Below are positions 14,010 to 23,410 of a stretch of 64,000 nt of DNA, piece by piece. Within the stretch, counting starts at the first letter, position 1; the number at the start of each line of letters is the position of its first letter. The stretch is from assembly GCA_947630375.1 (NCBI GenBank), contig CANRHH010000005.1, forward strand, positions 23,327-87,326. The letters run 5' to 3'. The position numbers and the translations under genes are program-made. The notes beneath the pieces are model-generated. The model was given only the letters and a program-made list of their open reading frames with translations, was not told the DNA's origin and did no database searches. The stretch comes from an uncultured Oscillospiraceae bacterium. GTDB lineage: Bacteria > Bacillota > Clostridia > Oscillospirales > Oscillospiraceae.

Positions 14010-15602
14010 ATGGGAAAGTTTTTAATCAAGCGTCTATTGCACGGTCTGTTCTCCGTTATATGCGTGGTTCTGATCGTGATGCTGCTTATCTATTCACTCC
14101 TGGACCGGAGCAAGATCTTCTCCGGCGACCCGAACTTTAACCACACGGCCAGCAACAACCGGATCACCTATCAGCAGACCCGCTGGGAGGACTTCGGTTA
14201 TCTGGATTATGTGCCCTATGCCGACTACGTCAACGGCCTGGCTGCCCGGGGCGAGATTGACGAGGCCACCCGCGCCGATGCTGTGAAGATCGGCAAGACG
14301 GCCGAGCAGGATTCCGAGCTCACCGCCGAGTACGTGGCCAAATTCACGGCGGAATACGAGGGCAAGGGCTACACCGTGGTCCGGCTGGACGCAGACGCCA
14401 AACGCAACGGCCAGCTCCGTGACGGCGGCCAGCAGGTCCTTTACGCCACGAAGGACACCCCCCTGCTGAAGCGGGCCCTCACCTACTTTACGGACATGTT
14501 CTTTGTCGACAGCATCCACTATGTCCCCGACAACGTGGATATCGGCAAGCGAGGGATTACGTTCTCCCTGTATGACCCGGTCAAGAACCCGGAAGGGGCC
14601 GAGAAGAAGGTCTTCTCCCCGGTCATTATGGGCAACGGCACGATGCACAAGTATCTGCTGTATTTTGACGGCAAGTTCCCCTTTATCCACCAGAATATCC
14701 TGACGCTGCACCTGGGCGAATCCTATACGGTCAACCGGGGTGTGGACGTGTTCACCACCATGACCGAGACCCAGGGCTCCTATGAGCTGAGCAGCATCAC
14801 CTATCCCACCGGCGTCACGGAGAACCGGGCGGACGATCTGCACTCCGCCACCTACGTGCAGGGCTCCCGGGATGCCACCGCTTCCAACAAGCTCTGGTTC
14901 ACCGATGACTACACCAACGTGCTGACCAACAAGGGCGGCATGTCCAAGCTGGGCTACTCCTTTGTCATCGGCATCATCTCCGTGATCATGGCCTACGTTT
15001 TGGGCCTGCCCATCGGCCTGGCCATGGCCCTGAAGAAGGACAAGCTCATTGACAAGATCGGCACCATCTATATCATGTTCATCATCGCCGTGCCTTCCCT
15101 GGCCTATATCTTCCTGTTCAAGGCCATCGGCGGCAAGCTGGGCCTGCCCACGCTGTTCGATATGGACTCCAGCAGCAAGCTGATGTACGTGCTGCCCATC
15201 GTGTCCCTGTCCCTGCCCTCCATCGCCAACCTGATGAAGTGGATGCGGCGTTACATGATCGACCAGATGAACTCCGACTATGTGAAGTTCGCCCGGTCCG
15301 GCGGTCTCACCGAGGGGGAGATCTTCTCCAAGCACATCTGGAAGAACGCCGCCATTCCCATCGTCCACGGCATCCCCAGCAGCGTGATCTTCTCCATGAC
15401 CGGCGCCATCATCACCGAGCGTGTGTACGTGGTCCCCGGCGCCGGCAACCTGCTGACCCAGGCCATCAACCGGTACGACAATGGCGTGATCGTGGGCGTG
15501 ACCCTGTTCTACGCGGTGCTCAGCGTGGTGTCGCTCATCCTGGGCGATATCCTGATGGCCACCGTTGACCCGAGAATTTCCTTCTCCACGAAAGAGAGGT
15601 GA
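14010..15602 (+). CDS. oppB: OppB-like permease with a large extracytoplasmic insertion
   Basis: 530 residues against about 310 for ordinary OppB/DppB. The first membrane helix (about 8-30) is followed by a soluble segment of about 280 residues, facing outward, before the second helix (about 318-340); five helices follow. The EAA loop is present (KFARSGGLTEGEIFSKHIW). The C-terminal motif GDILMATVDPRI is typical of the family. The enlarged loop may contact the unusual binding protein. A GAGG site precedes the ATG; oppC begins 5 nt after the stop. Confidence 0.9.
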   Translation: MGKFLIKRLLHGLFSVICVVLIVMLLIYSLLDRSKIFSGDPNFNHTASNNRITYQQTRWEDFGYLDYVPYADYVNGLAARGEIDEATRADAVKIGKTAEQDSELTAEYVAKFTAEYEGKGYTVVRLDADAKRNGQLRDGGQQVLYATKDTPLLKRALTYFTDMFFVDSIHYVPDNVDIGKRGITFSLYDPVKNPEGAEKKVFSPVIMGNGTMHKYLLYFDGKFPFIHQNILTLHLGESYTVNRGVDVFTTMTETQGSYELSSITYPTGVTENRADDLHSATYVQGSRDATASNKLWFTDDYTNVLTNKGGMSKLGYSFVIGIISVIMAYVLGLPIGLAMALKKDKLIDKIGTIYIMFIIAVPSLAYIFLFKAIGGKLGLPTLFDMDSSSKLMYVLPIVSLSLPSIANLMKWMRRYMIDQMNSDYVKFARSGGLTEGEIFSKHIWKNAAIPIVHGIPSSVIFSMTGAIITERVYVVPGAGNLLTQAINRYDNGVIVGVTLFYAVLSVVSLILGDILMATVDPRISFSTKER

Positions 15603-15607
15603 GCGGC

Positions 15608-16579
15608 ATGAATAAGAAAGATTTGAACAACCTGGGTTATACGGACGAGGAGCTCTTCTCCCACATCGACCACAGCCAGACAGAATCCGAGAAGATCACC
15701 GCTCCCCGGTACTCCTACTGGAAGAGCGTGTTCCGGGTCTTCTTCCGCAACAAGCTGAACATCATCATCCTGTCCCTGCTGGTGTTCATGATCCTGTTCG
15801 CTTATATCTATCCCTCTGTGACCCATTACGACCCCTTTGCCAACCTGCGGGATTCCAACGCCAAGCACCTGACCCCGGCGGCCGCCATGCAGTACTTCGG
15901 CGCCAACATCCACTGGATCCTGGGCGCCGGCGCCTCCGGTGAGCCCACCTTTGACGCCATCTGGAACGGCTCCCGCATCTCCATCTCCCTGGCCCTGATC
16001 TGCGGCGCCATCAACATGACCATCGGCGTGCTCATCGGCGCCGTCTGGGGCTTCTCCAAGAGAGTGGACGCCATTATGATGGAGATCTACAACATCGTGG
16101 GCAACGTGCCCATGATCCTGATCATCTCCGTGATGGCCATGCTTTTCGCCCCCACCTTCTGGACCATGGTCTTTGCCCTGACGGTGGTCGGCTGGCTGGG
16201 TATCGCCTACTTTATACGGACCCAGGTGGTCATTATCCGCGACCGTGAGTACAACCTGGCCAGCCGGTGCCTGGGCACCTCCACCATCAAGATCGCCATG
16301 AAGAACATCCTGCCCTTCATGACCTCCGTCATCGTGACCCTGCTGGCCACCGAGATCCCCTCCTACATCAGCTATGAGGTGTTCTTGGCCTACATTGGCC
16401 TGGGCATGAGCGACATGTCCCTGGGCCGGCTGATCTACTCTGCCGAGCCTGCCATGGTCACCCCCGGCTGGGAGTTAGAGTTCTGGGCCCCTGTGGCCAT
16501 CGCCTCCATCATCACCGTGGTGCTGTACGTGGTGGGCCAGAACCTGGGCGACGCGTCCGACCCCCGGACCCATATGTAA
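15608..16579 (+). CDS. oppC: OppC-like permease
   Basis: 323 residues. A long hydrophilic N terminus (MNKKDLNNLGYTDEELFSHI) leads to the first helix (about 55-80), a periplasmic loop, and five more helices. The N-terminal segment YWKSVFRVFFRNKLNIIIL matches OppC_N, and the EAA loop reads NLASRCLGTSTIKIAMKNIL. Start chosen at the ATG after AGAGGTGAG; a GTG three codons earlier is less likely. It pairs with OppB to form the channel. Confidence 0.93.
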   Translation: MNKKDLNNLGYTDEELFSHIDHSQTESEKITAPRYSYWKSVFRVFFRNKLNIIILSLLVFMILFAYIYPSVTHYDPFANLRDSNAKHLTPAAAMQYFGANIHWILGAGASGEPTFDAIWNGSRISISLALICGAINMTIGVLIGAVWGFSKRVDAIMMEIYNIVGNVPMILIISVMAMLFAPTFWTMVFALTVVGWLGIAYFIRTQVVIIRDREYNLASRCLGTSTIKIAMKNILPFMTSVIVTLLATEIPSYISYEVFLAYIGLGMSDMSLGRLIYSAEPAMVTPGWELEFWAPVAIASIITVVLYVVGQNLGDASDPRTHM

Positions 16580-16591
16580 GGAGGCAGAGAG

Positions 16592-18340
16592 ATGGAAGAG
16601 AAAAAAGTTCTGCTGTCCGTCAAGGACCTGGTGGTCAAATTCCGCGTCCGCGGCCGTGTGCTGACCGCTATCCGGGGCATCTCCCTGGACATCTATGAAA
16701 ACGAGGCCATCGCCATCGTGGGTGAATCCGGCTCCGGCAAGTCCGTCTTTACCAAGACCTTCGCCGGCATGCTGGACTCCAACGGCTTCATCGATCAGGG
16801 CGAACTGATCTACAACGACCCCGCCCTGGCCGACACCACCGTCAAGCTGACCCCGGGGGCCCGCAAGCTGATGCTGGGCACCCTCTCCCGTCTGAACGAC
16901 ATCTCCCGGTATGAGCTGGGCGCCGAGACCTACAAGCAGATCCTGGAGCTGGAGGCGGAGAAGAAGCGCCGCACCAGCCTCTCCGGCGAGGAAAAGAAGG
17001 CCATCGAGGACGAGATGGCAGATCTGAAGTTTGTCCGCACCAATCTCTTCAACGAGAAGCAGACCTACGATCCCCGCAAGGAGAAGGACCGCATCAAGGC
17101 CGCCGAGGCGAAGCTCAAAGAGTACGATGCCCAGATCAAGGCCCTGGAGAGCAAAGAGGCCGAGATCGAGAAGGCCAAAAAGGCCGAGTTTGAGAAGGAC
17201 ACCGCTTTTGTGGAGCAGTACAACCAGCAGATGTCCGCTCTGAAGGCCAAGTATGAGCAGGAGATCAAAGGCCAGATCTCCGAGGAGACCAAGAAGCGCA
17301 ACGAGATCCTGGGCAAAGAGATCCGCCTGTCCGTGGGCCGCTACGGCCTGGCCAAGCGCATCAAGCTCACCCACGCGCTGCTGGTGGCCCTGAAAAAGGC
17401 CATGCAGCTGGGCGTGGACCTGAGCGACGACGCCCTGCTGAACCAGGTGTTCAGCACCGTGGTGTTCCGGGTCAAGTATTTGGACGAGACGGCCAACACC
17501 CTCCACGGCACCTGCGTGCTGGATCTGGCCAAGGTCAAGTATACCCAGGACTGGGTCCAGATCCGCGGCAAGCGCATCGCCACCGTGTTCCAGGACCCCA
17601 TGACCTCCCTCAACCCCATCATCACCATTGGCAAGCAGATCTCTTCGATCATCATCAAGCACCAGGGCTGCTCCGAGGTGGAGGCCCGGACCAAGGCCAT
17701 CGAGCTGATGCACAAGGTGGGTATCCCCAAGCCCGAGGCCCGCTATGACGACTATCCTTTCCAGTACTCCGGCGGTATGCGCCAGAGGATCGTCATTGCC
17801 ATCGCCCTCAGCTGCCAGCCCAACATCCTCATCTGCGACGAGCCCACCACCGCTCTGGACGTGACCATTCAGGCCCAGATCCTGCGGCTCATCAAGGACC
17901 TGCAGAAGGAGTTCGGCTATACCATCGTCTTCATCACCCATGACCTGGGCGTGGTGGCCAACATTGCCGACCGGGTGGCCGTGCTGTACGCGGGCCAGAT
18001 CGTGGAGGTAGGCACCGTGGAAGAGGTCTTTTACGATCCCCGCCACCCCTACACCTGGGCTCTGCTGTCCTCCATGCCCCAGCTGGCCGAGCGCAACACC
18101 AAGCTGTTCTCCATCACCGGCACGCCTCCCTCCCTTTACAACAACATTGTGGGCGACCCCTTTGCTCCCCGGAATCCCTACTGCATGAAGATCGACACGC
18201 TGGAGGACCCCCCTATGTTCAAGGTGACGGACACCCACTATGCCAAGACATGGCTGCTTGACCCCCGGGCGCCCAAGGTGGAGAAGCCGGAGATCATCCA
18301 GAACATCCATGAAAAGCTGATGAAAACATATAATCTGTGA
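16592..18340 (+). CDS. oppD: OppD-like ATPase with a coiled-coil insertion
   Basis: 582 residues against about 330 for OppD. Walker A GESGSGKS is at 44-51 but the Q-loop [10 protein letters not shown] is at 333-342; normally these are only about 55-60 residues apart. The extra roughly 225 residues (about 85-310) are Lys/Glu-rich and probably form a coiled coil (about 115-245). Signature YSGGMRQR, Walker [13 protein letters not shown] and the C-terminal oligopeptide motif with GTPPSL are intact, so ATPase function is probable. The reading frame is continuous; I see no sign of a separate gene or intein. Confidence 0.9.
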   Translation: MEEKKVLLSVKDLVVKFRVRGRVLTAIRGISLDIYENEAIAIVGESGSGKSVFTKTFAGMLDSNGFIDQGELIYNDPALADTTVKLTPGARKLMLGTLSRLNDISRYELGAETYKQILELEAEKKRRTSLSGEEKKAIEDEMADLKFVRTNLFNEKQTYDPRKEKDRIKAAEAKLKEYDAQIKALESKEAEIEKAKKAEFEKDTAFVEQYNQQMSALKAKYEQEIKGQISEETKKRNEILGKEIRLSVGRYGLAKRIKLTHALLVALKKAMQLGVDLSDDALLNQVFSTVVFRVKYLDETANTLHGTCVLDLAKVKYTQDWVQIRGKRIATVFQDPMTSLNPIITIGKQISSIIIKHQGCSEVEARTKAIELMHKVGIPKPEARYDDYPFQYSGGMRQRIVIAIALSCQPNILICDEPTTALDVTIQAQILRLIKDLQKEFGYTIVFITHDLGVVANIADRVAVLYAGQIVEVGTVEEVFYDPRHPYTWALLSSMPQLAERNTKLFSITGTPPSLYNNIVGDPFAPRNPYCMKIDTLEDPPMFKVTDTHYAKTWLLDPRAPKVEKPEIIQNIHEKLMKTYNL

Positions 18341-18351
18341 GGGGTGAGAGC

Positions 18352-19662
18352 ATGGCTGAAATGACTACAACACAGGCGGTCCGTGCTTCCCATTTTCCCG
18401 AGCACGGTCCCATCAACGAAGAGGGCAGAGAGATCCTGCTCTCCATCAAGAACATAGACATCACCTTTGGCAAGGGCGACAACGCCGTCAAGGCGGTGAC
18501 CGACGCCTCCTTTGACATCTACAAGGGCGAGACCTTCTCCTTAGTGGGCGAGTCCGGCTCCGGCAAGACCACCATCGGCCGGGCCGTCATCCGGGTCAAC
18601 CCCCTGTCCGCCGGCGAGATCCAGTACAAGGGCGTGCGCATCTCCGGCAAGATCCCCCACTCCCTGGACCGGGAAGTGATCCGCAACGTGCAGATGGTGT
18701 TCCAGGACCCGGCCGCCTCCCTGAACGAGCGCGCCACCGTGGATTACATCGTCTCCGAGGGCCTGTACAACTTCCATCTGTTTGAAAGCGAAGCCGACCG
18801 GGTCCAGAAGGTGGAGAACATGATCAGCGAAGTGGGGCTGCTCCCCGAGCACCTGACCCGCTATCCCCACGAGTTCTCCGGCGGCCAGCGGCAGCGGATT
18901 GGCATCGCCCGGGCCATGGTCATGGAGCCGGAGCTGGTGGTGGCGGACGAGCCCATCTCCGCTCTGGACGTGTCTATCCGGGCCCAGGTGCTGAACCTGA
19001 TGAAGAAGTTCCAGCGGGAAAAGAACCTGACCTATCTCTTCATCGCCCACGATCTGTCTGTGGTCCGCTTCATCTCCGACCGGATCGGTGTTATCTACAA
19101 GGGCCGGATCGTGGAGGTGGCCGAGGCGGAGGAGCTCTTCAACTTCCCCCTGCACCCCTATACCCACTCCCTGATCTCCGCTATCCCCATCCCCGACCCC
19201 CAGCTGGAAAAGAACAAGGTCCTCTATACCTACGATCCCTCCATGCACGACTACAGCGAGGACAAGCCGGAGTTCGTGAACATCGGCCACGACCACTGGG
19301 TCTACGGCAACAAGAAGGAGATCGAGAACTACAAGGCCCTGCGGGAAAAGAATGTGCCGATCCAGGCGGTCACCATCGCCGACGGCCCCATCGAGCCGGA
19401 GGACACCAAGACCCTGGACGAGGAGCTGACCGCGGACGACGCGGCGTTCCTGAAGGTCCCGGTCCACGACACCGGCAGCATCTGGTACGCGGTCCTGTCC
19501 TTCTTCCTGCCCCTGCTGGGCCTCATCGGCGGCCTGATCTTCCGCCACTATAATCACTTCCGCAACTATAAGGCCTGCATGAAGGGCACGGTCATCGGCT
19601 TTATCACCATCGGCGTGATCCTGGCCATCTTCCTGCTGTTGCTGCTGTTCGTGGTGATATAG
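18352..19662 (+). CDS. oppF: OppF-like ATPase fused to C-terminal membrane helices
   Basis: 436 residues. The ATPase part has Walker [11 protein letters not shown]-loop [10 protein letters not shown], signature FSGGQRQR and Walker [13 protein letters not shown]. After about residue 370 there are two membrane helices ([20 protein letters not shown] and a final run of Ile/Leu/Val ending the protein), resembling the small DUF4190-like membrane module, linked by [16 protein letters not shown] membrane-anchored OppF is unusual. Start at the ATG after GGGGTGAGAGC; an upstream GTG overlaps the oppD stop. Confidence 0.88.
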   Translation: MAEMTTTQAVRASHFPEHGPINEEGREILLSIKNIDITFGKGDNAVKAVTDASFDIYKGETFSLVGESGSGKTTIGRAVIRVNPLSAGEIQYKGVRISGKIPHSLDREVIRNVQMVFQDPAASLNERATVDYIVSEGLYNFHLFESEADRVQKVENMISEVGLLPEHLTRYPHEFSGGQRQRIGIARAMVMEPELVVADEPISALDVSIRAQVLNLMKKFQREKNLTYLFIAHDLSVVRFISDRIGVIYKGRIVEVAEAEELFNFPLHPYTHSLISAIPIPDPQLEKNKVLYTYDPSMHDYSEDKPEFVNIGHDHWVYGNKKEIENYKALREKNVPIQAVTIADGPIEPEDTKTLDEELTADDAAFLKVPVHDTGSIWYAVLSFFLPLLGLIGGLIFRHYNHFRNYKACMKGTVIGFITIGVILAIFLLLLLFVVI

Positions 19663-19663
19663 C

Positions 19664-20914
19664 GTGAGACGCACGGCCAAAACCCGGGATCTGCCCCACC
19701 TCCCCCCGGTGGAGAAGATCGAAGTAGACGATACCAACAGGAAAAGGCGGCTCATTGTAGCCGCCCTTTTCCTGGCATTGGGCGCCGTCGCCATCGCCTA
19801 TGGCTTCTTTCTGCTGGTAGCCGGGGAAAAGGGCTGGCGGGAAGTGGACGCCGTCACCAGTGACCTCAGCTGCGCCGGGGACTTCACGCTGTATTACAAC
19901 GTCAGCAGCGCCGCGGAAAACCGGAGCCTCTCCGCCCTCTACGGGCAGGCGGCCCAGACGGCCTTCCGGCTTTTTACCGCCGACACGGTCTATGAGGACT
20001 CCTACAACGTGGCCAGCCTCAGCCGGCACCCCAACGAGCCGCTGGAGGTGGACCCCGCGCTGTATAACGCCTTCTCCCTCCTGCAGCAGTCCGGCCGGCG
20101 GGAGCCGTTCCTGGCCCCTGCGGCCCGGCTCTTTGACGACATCACCCTGGTCGGCGGCGACTATCTGGCCGCCCAGCTGGACCCCTGGGAGAACAGCGGC
20201 CAGGCCGCGTACTTCGCGCAGATCGCCGCCTATGCCCGGGATCCCCAGTCTGTGAATCTGGAGCTGCTGGGGAATGACCGGGTCTGCCTCCGGGTCTCGG
20301 AGGAATACCGCCGCTTTGCGGAGGAGAACGGGATCGAGGTGTTTTTCGATTTCGGCTGGATGAAAAACGCCTTTATTACGGATTATCTGGCCCAGACCCT
20401 GCTGGAGCAGGGCTATACCGGTGGCGTTCTCGCCAGCTACGACGGTTATTCCCGGAGCCTGTCTCCGGAGGGCGTGTCCTATTCCCTGGCCATTTTCCAC
20501 CGGGAGGGGGACAGCGTCCGCCAGGCGGCCGCGCTGGCCTATGAGGGCCCCACCGCTGCTGTCAGCCTGCGGGACTATGCCCTCACCGAAGGGGACGCCC
20601 TGCGCTTTTACCGGTATGAAAACGGCGCGCGGCGGACGCCCTACCTGAGCCTGGACGACGGCCGCTGCTACGCCGCCGTGGACACCCTGACCGCCTATTC
20701 CCGGCCCCTGAGCTGCGCGGAGCTGCTGCTGGAGCTGATCCCCGTCTATGTCCGGGACAGTCTGGACCCCGCCGCGCTGCCGGCCCTGCGTCAGACGGGC
20801 CTGGAGGCCCTCTGGTGTGAGGGGGATACGCTCTGGTACACGGACCCGGCCCTGGCCCAGGGAGGGCTCACATTGGACGAGGCGGGCCCCTACACGGCCC
20901 GGCAGGCGTCCTGA
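19664..20914 (+). CDS. Membrane-anchored protein, possibly degenerate ApbE-like
   Basis: 416 residues, GTG start one base after oppF, presumably coupled. One helix near the N terminus (about 30-52), then an outward domain. The order of elements recalls ApbE flavin transferases: a segment ending in YNVASLSRHPNEPLEVDPAL, then a motif-like region FDFGWMKNAFITDYLAQTLL that aligns with the DLGGIAKGYA region, then GYTGGVLASYDG in place of the GG strand. The key DLGG and metal-site residues are not preserved, so it may be non-catalytic. The call is tentative. A role with the peptide transporter is implied only by position. Confidence 0.5.
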   Translation: MRRTAKTRDLPHLPPVEKIEVDDTNRKRRLIVAALFLALGAVAIAYGFFLLVAGEKGWREVDAVTSDLSCAGDFTLYYNVSSAAENRSLSALYGQAAQTAFRLFTADTVYEDSYNVASLSRHPNEPLEVDPALYNAFSLLQQSGRREPFLAPAARLFDDITLVGGDYLAAQLDPWENSGQAAYFAQIAAYARDPQSVNLELLGNDRVCLRVSEEYRRFAEENGIEVFFDFGWMKNAFITDYLAQTLLEQGYTGGVLASYDGYSRSLSPEGVSYSLAIFHREGDSVRQAAALAYEGPTAAVSLRDYALTEGDALRFYRYENGARRTPYLSLDDGRCYAAVDTLTAYSRPLSCAELLLELIPVYVRDSLDPAALPALRQTGLEALWCEGDTLWYTDPALAQGGLTLDEAGPYTARQAS

Positions 20915-20928
20915 AAAAGGAGAAAGAT

Positions 20929-21210
20929 ATGAAAGATCTGACCCTGTTTTATCTGGAAGGCTGCCCCTATTGCCGCAACGCCCGCCGGGCGCTGGAGGAA
21001 TTAGAGGCAGAAAACCCCGCCTATGCCGCGGTGCCCATCGACTGGGTGGAGGAGAGCCAGCAGCCCGGTCTGGCCGGGCGCTATGACTATTATTACGTGC
21101 CCACGGTGTACGCCGGGGCGCGGAAGCTCTACGAGGCCCGCCCCGGCGAGAGCTTTGCCCAGTGCAAAGCCTCCCTCCGCTCCGCCTTAGACTTTGCTTT
21201 AGCTGATTGA
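20929..21210 (+). CDS. Glutaredoxin/thioredoxin-like CPYC protein
   Basis: 93 residues with a thioredoxin fold: LTLFYLEGCPYCRNARRALE carries the redox CPYC at 14-17, and YYVPTVYAG supplies the cis-Pro. It resembles small glutaredoxin-like proteins that reduce disulfides with thiols. AAGGAG lies before the ATG, 14 nt after the ApbE-like gene; it is last in the opp operon and ends at a strong terminator. Confidence 0.85.
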   Translation: MKDLTLFYLEGCPYCRNARRALEELEAENPAYAAVPIDWVEESQQPGLAGRYDYYYVPTVYAGARKLYEARPGESFAQCKASLRSALDFALAD

Positions 21211-21262
21211 AAAACACGCAAAAAATCCGCTGCCGTGTGGCAGCGGATTTTTTGCGTGTTTT
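21211..21262. terminator. Bidirectional 24-bp terminator
   Basis: A perfect 24-bp stem with loop GTGT contains A- and T-runs in its arms and sits between the convergent opp and hydrogenase operons. Confidence 0.93.
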
Positions 21263-21263
21263 T

Positions 21264-21920
21264 TCAGATGAGGATGCACTTTTTGGGGCAGGCCTCGGCG
21301 CAGGTGCCGCAGCCGACGCACTTGTCCTCGTCCAGGGTCCAGGTCTTGGCTGCCCGGTCCACCTCCAGGGCCCCGGCGGGGCACTTCCTGGCGCAGAGGG
21401 TGCAGTAGACGCACTTGGACGGGTCGTTGACGGGCTTGCCGTCGTCCCGGGGCTTTACCGGCGCGGCGGGGGCCGCCGGAGCCGGGGCTCCGCCTGCCGC
21501 AGGCGCCGCCGCGGGGGCGGCAGCCGGCTTAGGCGGCGCGGGCTTCTTCACCGGCGGCTTCTTGATGAAGGTGCCGGAAACCAGCAGGTCTTCCTCTTTG
21601 GTGGCGACCATGTGGTAATCCCCGGTGAACTCGATGGCGTGGCGGCTGCAAAAGTCCGCGCAGGTGGCGCAGAAGGTGCAGGAGCCCAGGTTGAAGGTCA
21701 TGGTGATCTTGTCCCCCTCCTCCACCTTTTCCACCTTGCGGGTGATGGCGTTGCCGGAGCAGACCCGTTCACACATGCCGCAGTTGATGCACAGCTCCGG
21801 GTGGTACACGATCCGGCCCCGGTAATGGGGGGCCGCCTCGCTGGGGACGGCAGGGTACATGGCGCAGCTGGACTTGCTGAACAGCTGCTTGACCGCCTCT
21901 TTGACAAACGGAAGATCCAT
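21264..21920 (-). CDS. mbhN: Polyferredoxin subunit of membrane-bound hydrogenase (MbhN-like, extended)
   Basis: 218 residues. The first part is a NuoI/MbhN-type 2[4Fe-4S] protein (Cys 44-54 and 81-91). An Ala/Pro-rich linker (about 121-158) joins a second 2[4Fe-4S] ferredoxin domain (Cys 170-180 and 201-211). Usual MbhN has only two clusters. The extra domain may be a built-in electron relay or docked ferredoxin. It carries electrons from ferredoxin to the small subunit. Last gene of the operon; its start abuts the stop of the small subunit. Confidence 0.9.
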   Translation of the reverse strand: MDLPFVKEAVKQLFSKSSCAMYPAVPSEAAPHYRGRIVYHPELCINCGMCERVCSGNAITRKVEKVEEGDKITMTFNLGSCTFCATCADFCSRHAIEFTGDYHMVATKEEDLLVSGTFIKKPPVKKPAPPKPAAAPAAAPAAGGAPAPAAPAAPVKPRDDGKPVNDPSKCVYCTLCARKCPAGALEVDRAAKTWTLDEDKCVGCGTCAEACPKKCILI

Positions 21921-22360
21921 TACTTCGCCTCCCTCTTTTCCTTGAGAATTTTGGTGGCCAGCGCCAGCCCGTCGATGACGGCCTGGGGCTTGGGGGCGCA
22001 GCCGGCCACGTCCACATCCACATGGACGTACTTGCTCAGGGGGCCCACCACAGAGTAGCTGCCCCGGAACACGTTGCCGGACTGGGGGCAGGAGCCCATA
22101 GTGACGATGCAGCGGGGCTCGGGCACCTGGGAGATGGCCCGCAGCACCCGGGGCAGGGACTGGGCCGTCACCGGCCCGGTGACCACCACGATGTCCGCGT
22201 GGCGGGGGCTGCCCGCCAGCTTGAAGCCCAGCCGCTCCGCGTCATAGCGGGGGGTCAGCACGGAGACCAGCTCGATATCGCAGCCGTTGCAGGAACCGGC
22301 GTTGATGTGGAAGAGCCAGGGGGATTTGGCGGTGCTTTCCGCGATCAGTTTTTTAAACAT
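21920..22360 (-). CDS. mbhJ: Hydrogenase small subunit (NuoB/MbhJ-like)
   Basis: 146 residues. The proximal [4Fe-4S] ligands are visible: SCNGCDIE (Cys 24, 27), MGSCPQSG (Cys 91) and AGCAPKP (Cys 121). It passes electrons from the polyferredoxin subunit to the NiFe site in the large subunit, on the cytosolic face. It overlaps mbhN by one base. Family and position in an Mrp-Mbh operon agree. Confidence 0.92.
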   Translation of the reverse strand: MFKKLIAESTAKSPWLFHINAGSCNGCDIELVSVLTPRYDAERLGFKLAGSPRHADIVVVTGPVTAQSLPRVLRAISQVPEPRCIVTMGSCPQSGNVFRGSYSVVGPLSKYVHVDVDVAGCAPKPQAVIDGLALATKILKEKREAK

Positions 22361-22372
22361 ATGCGCCCCTCC

Positions 22373-23398
22373 TTACAGACCGTACCAGGCCAGCACCAGG
22401 CTGATCAAAGCCAGGCCGGACACCACGGTCCAGTAGAACTTGAAAATCTGCTCGATCTTGAGCCGGGCGGTGACCGCGTGGACAAAGGAGATGCTGACCA
22501 CGGTGAGCACGATGCACAGCAGCACGGTGACGATCGCGCCCAGCAGCACGGTCAAACCGTTGGCGGCCGGGCCGGTGAGGCCCATCAGGGCCACCAGCTG
22601 GGCAATGCCGCTGCCGATGCCGCCCAGGAACAGGGCCACGAAGAGGCTGGTGAGCGTCAGCATCTTGATGGCGTGGCTCAGCTTGAAAATGCCCAGCGGC
22701 GCGCCGCTGTACTCGGCCAGCATACCCTCGCAGATCTCGGTCTCGGCCTCGGCGGCGTCAAAGGGATGGTTGCCGGTCTCGCCGGGTATGACCATCAGCA
22801 TGGCGATGGCGGCCGGGATCATGCTGAGGCGCAGGATCAGGCTGCCGTTGGCCGCCTGGTAGGCGGCGATGGAGGCGAAGGAGAAGCTCAGCCCCTCGCC
22901 GGTGGCGCTGCCCACCGTCTTTGCCACAGCCAGCAGCACCAGCACCAGAGGCAGCTCGCAGGAGATGATGGTGACCATCTCACGGGACAGGCCCACCCCC
23001 GCGTAGGGGGAGCCGGAAGCCGCGCCGCCTAAGATCTGGGCCAGGGCCGGGATCAGCAGCAGATAGAGGATGACGATGATGTCGGCCATGCCGGAAAAGG
23101 CGGTGAACTGGAAGATGGGGATAAACAGCTGGAGCACCACCAGCGCGGCCAGCCCCACCAGGGGCGCCATCAGGAACACGGTCTTGGAGGCCGCCGCGGG
23201 AACGATGGTCTCCTTCCCGCAGAGCTTGAAGAAGTCATAGAAGGGCTGGAGCACCGGAGGCCCCACCCGCTTTTGCATCTTGGCCACCAGCTTGCGGTCA
23301 ATGCCGCTGAGCAGCAGGCCCACTAAGAAGCAGAACAGGAAGCCGGGGAAAATCAGGATGTAGCCCAGATACTGAAGCGCGCTTATTACAATACTCAT
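22373..23398 (-). CDS. mbhM: Membrane anchor subunit (NuoH/MbhM-like)
   Basis: 341 residues, about eight helices. Conserved NuoH-family segments include GIDRKLVAKMQKRVGPPVLQP near the N terminus and GETGNHPFDAAEAETEICEG in the large loop. This subunit links the hydrogenase arm to the ion-pumping membrane arm. 12 nt separate it from each neighbouring gene. Confidence 0.94.
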   Translation of the reverse strand: MSIVISALQYLGYILIFPGFLFCFLVGLLLSGIDRKLVAKMQKRVGPPVLQPFYDFFKLCGKETIVPAAASKTVFLMAPLVGLAALVVLQLFIPIFQFTAFSGMADIIVILYLLLIPALAQILGGAASGSPYAGVGLSREMVTIISCELPLVLVLLAVAKTVGSATGEGLSFSFASIAAYQAANGSLILRLSMIPAAIAMLMVIPGETGNHPFDAAEAETEICEGMLAEYSGAPLGIFKLSHAIKMLTLTSLFVALFLGGIGSGIAQLVALMGLTGPAANGLTVLLGAIVTVLLCIVLTVVSISFVHAVTARLKIEQIFKFYWTVVSGLALISLVLAWYGL

Positions 23399-23410
23399 CT
23401 TCCCACCTCC

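Noticed and set aside
16592-18340. Intein or frameshift in the OppD gene
   Set aside because: The inserted region is a charged coiled coil in a continuous frame, without splice-junction Cys/Ser or HN motifs.
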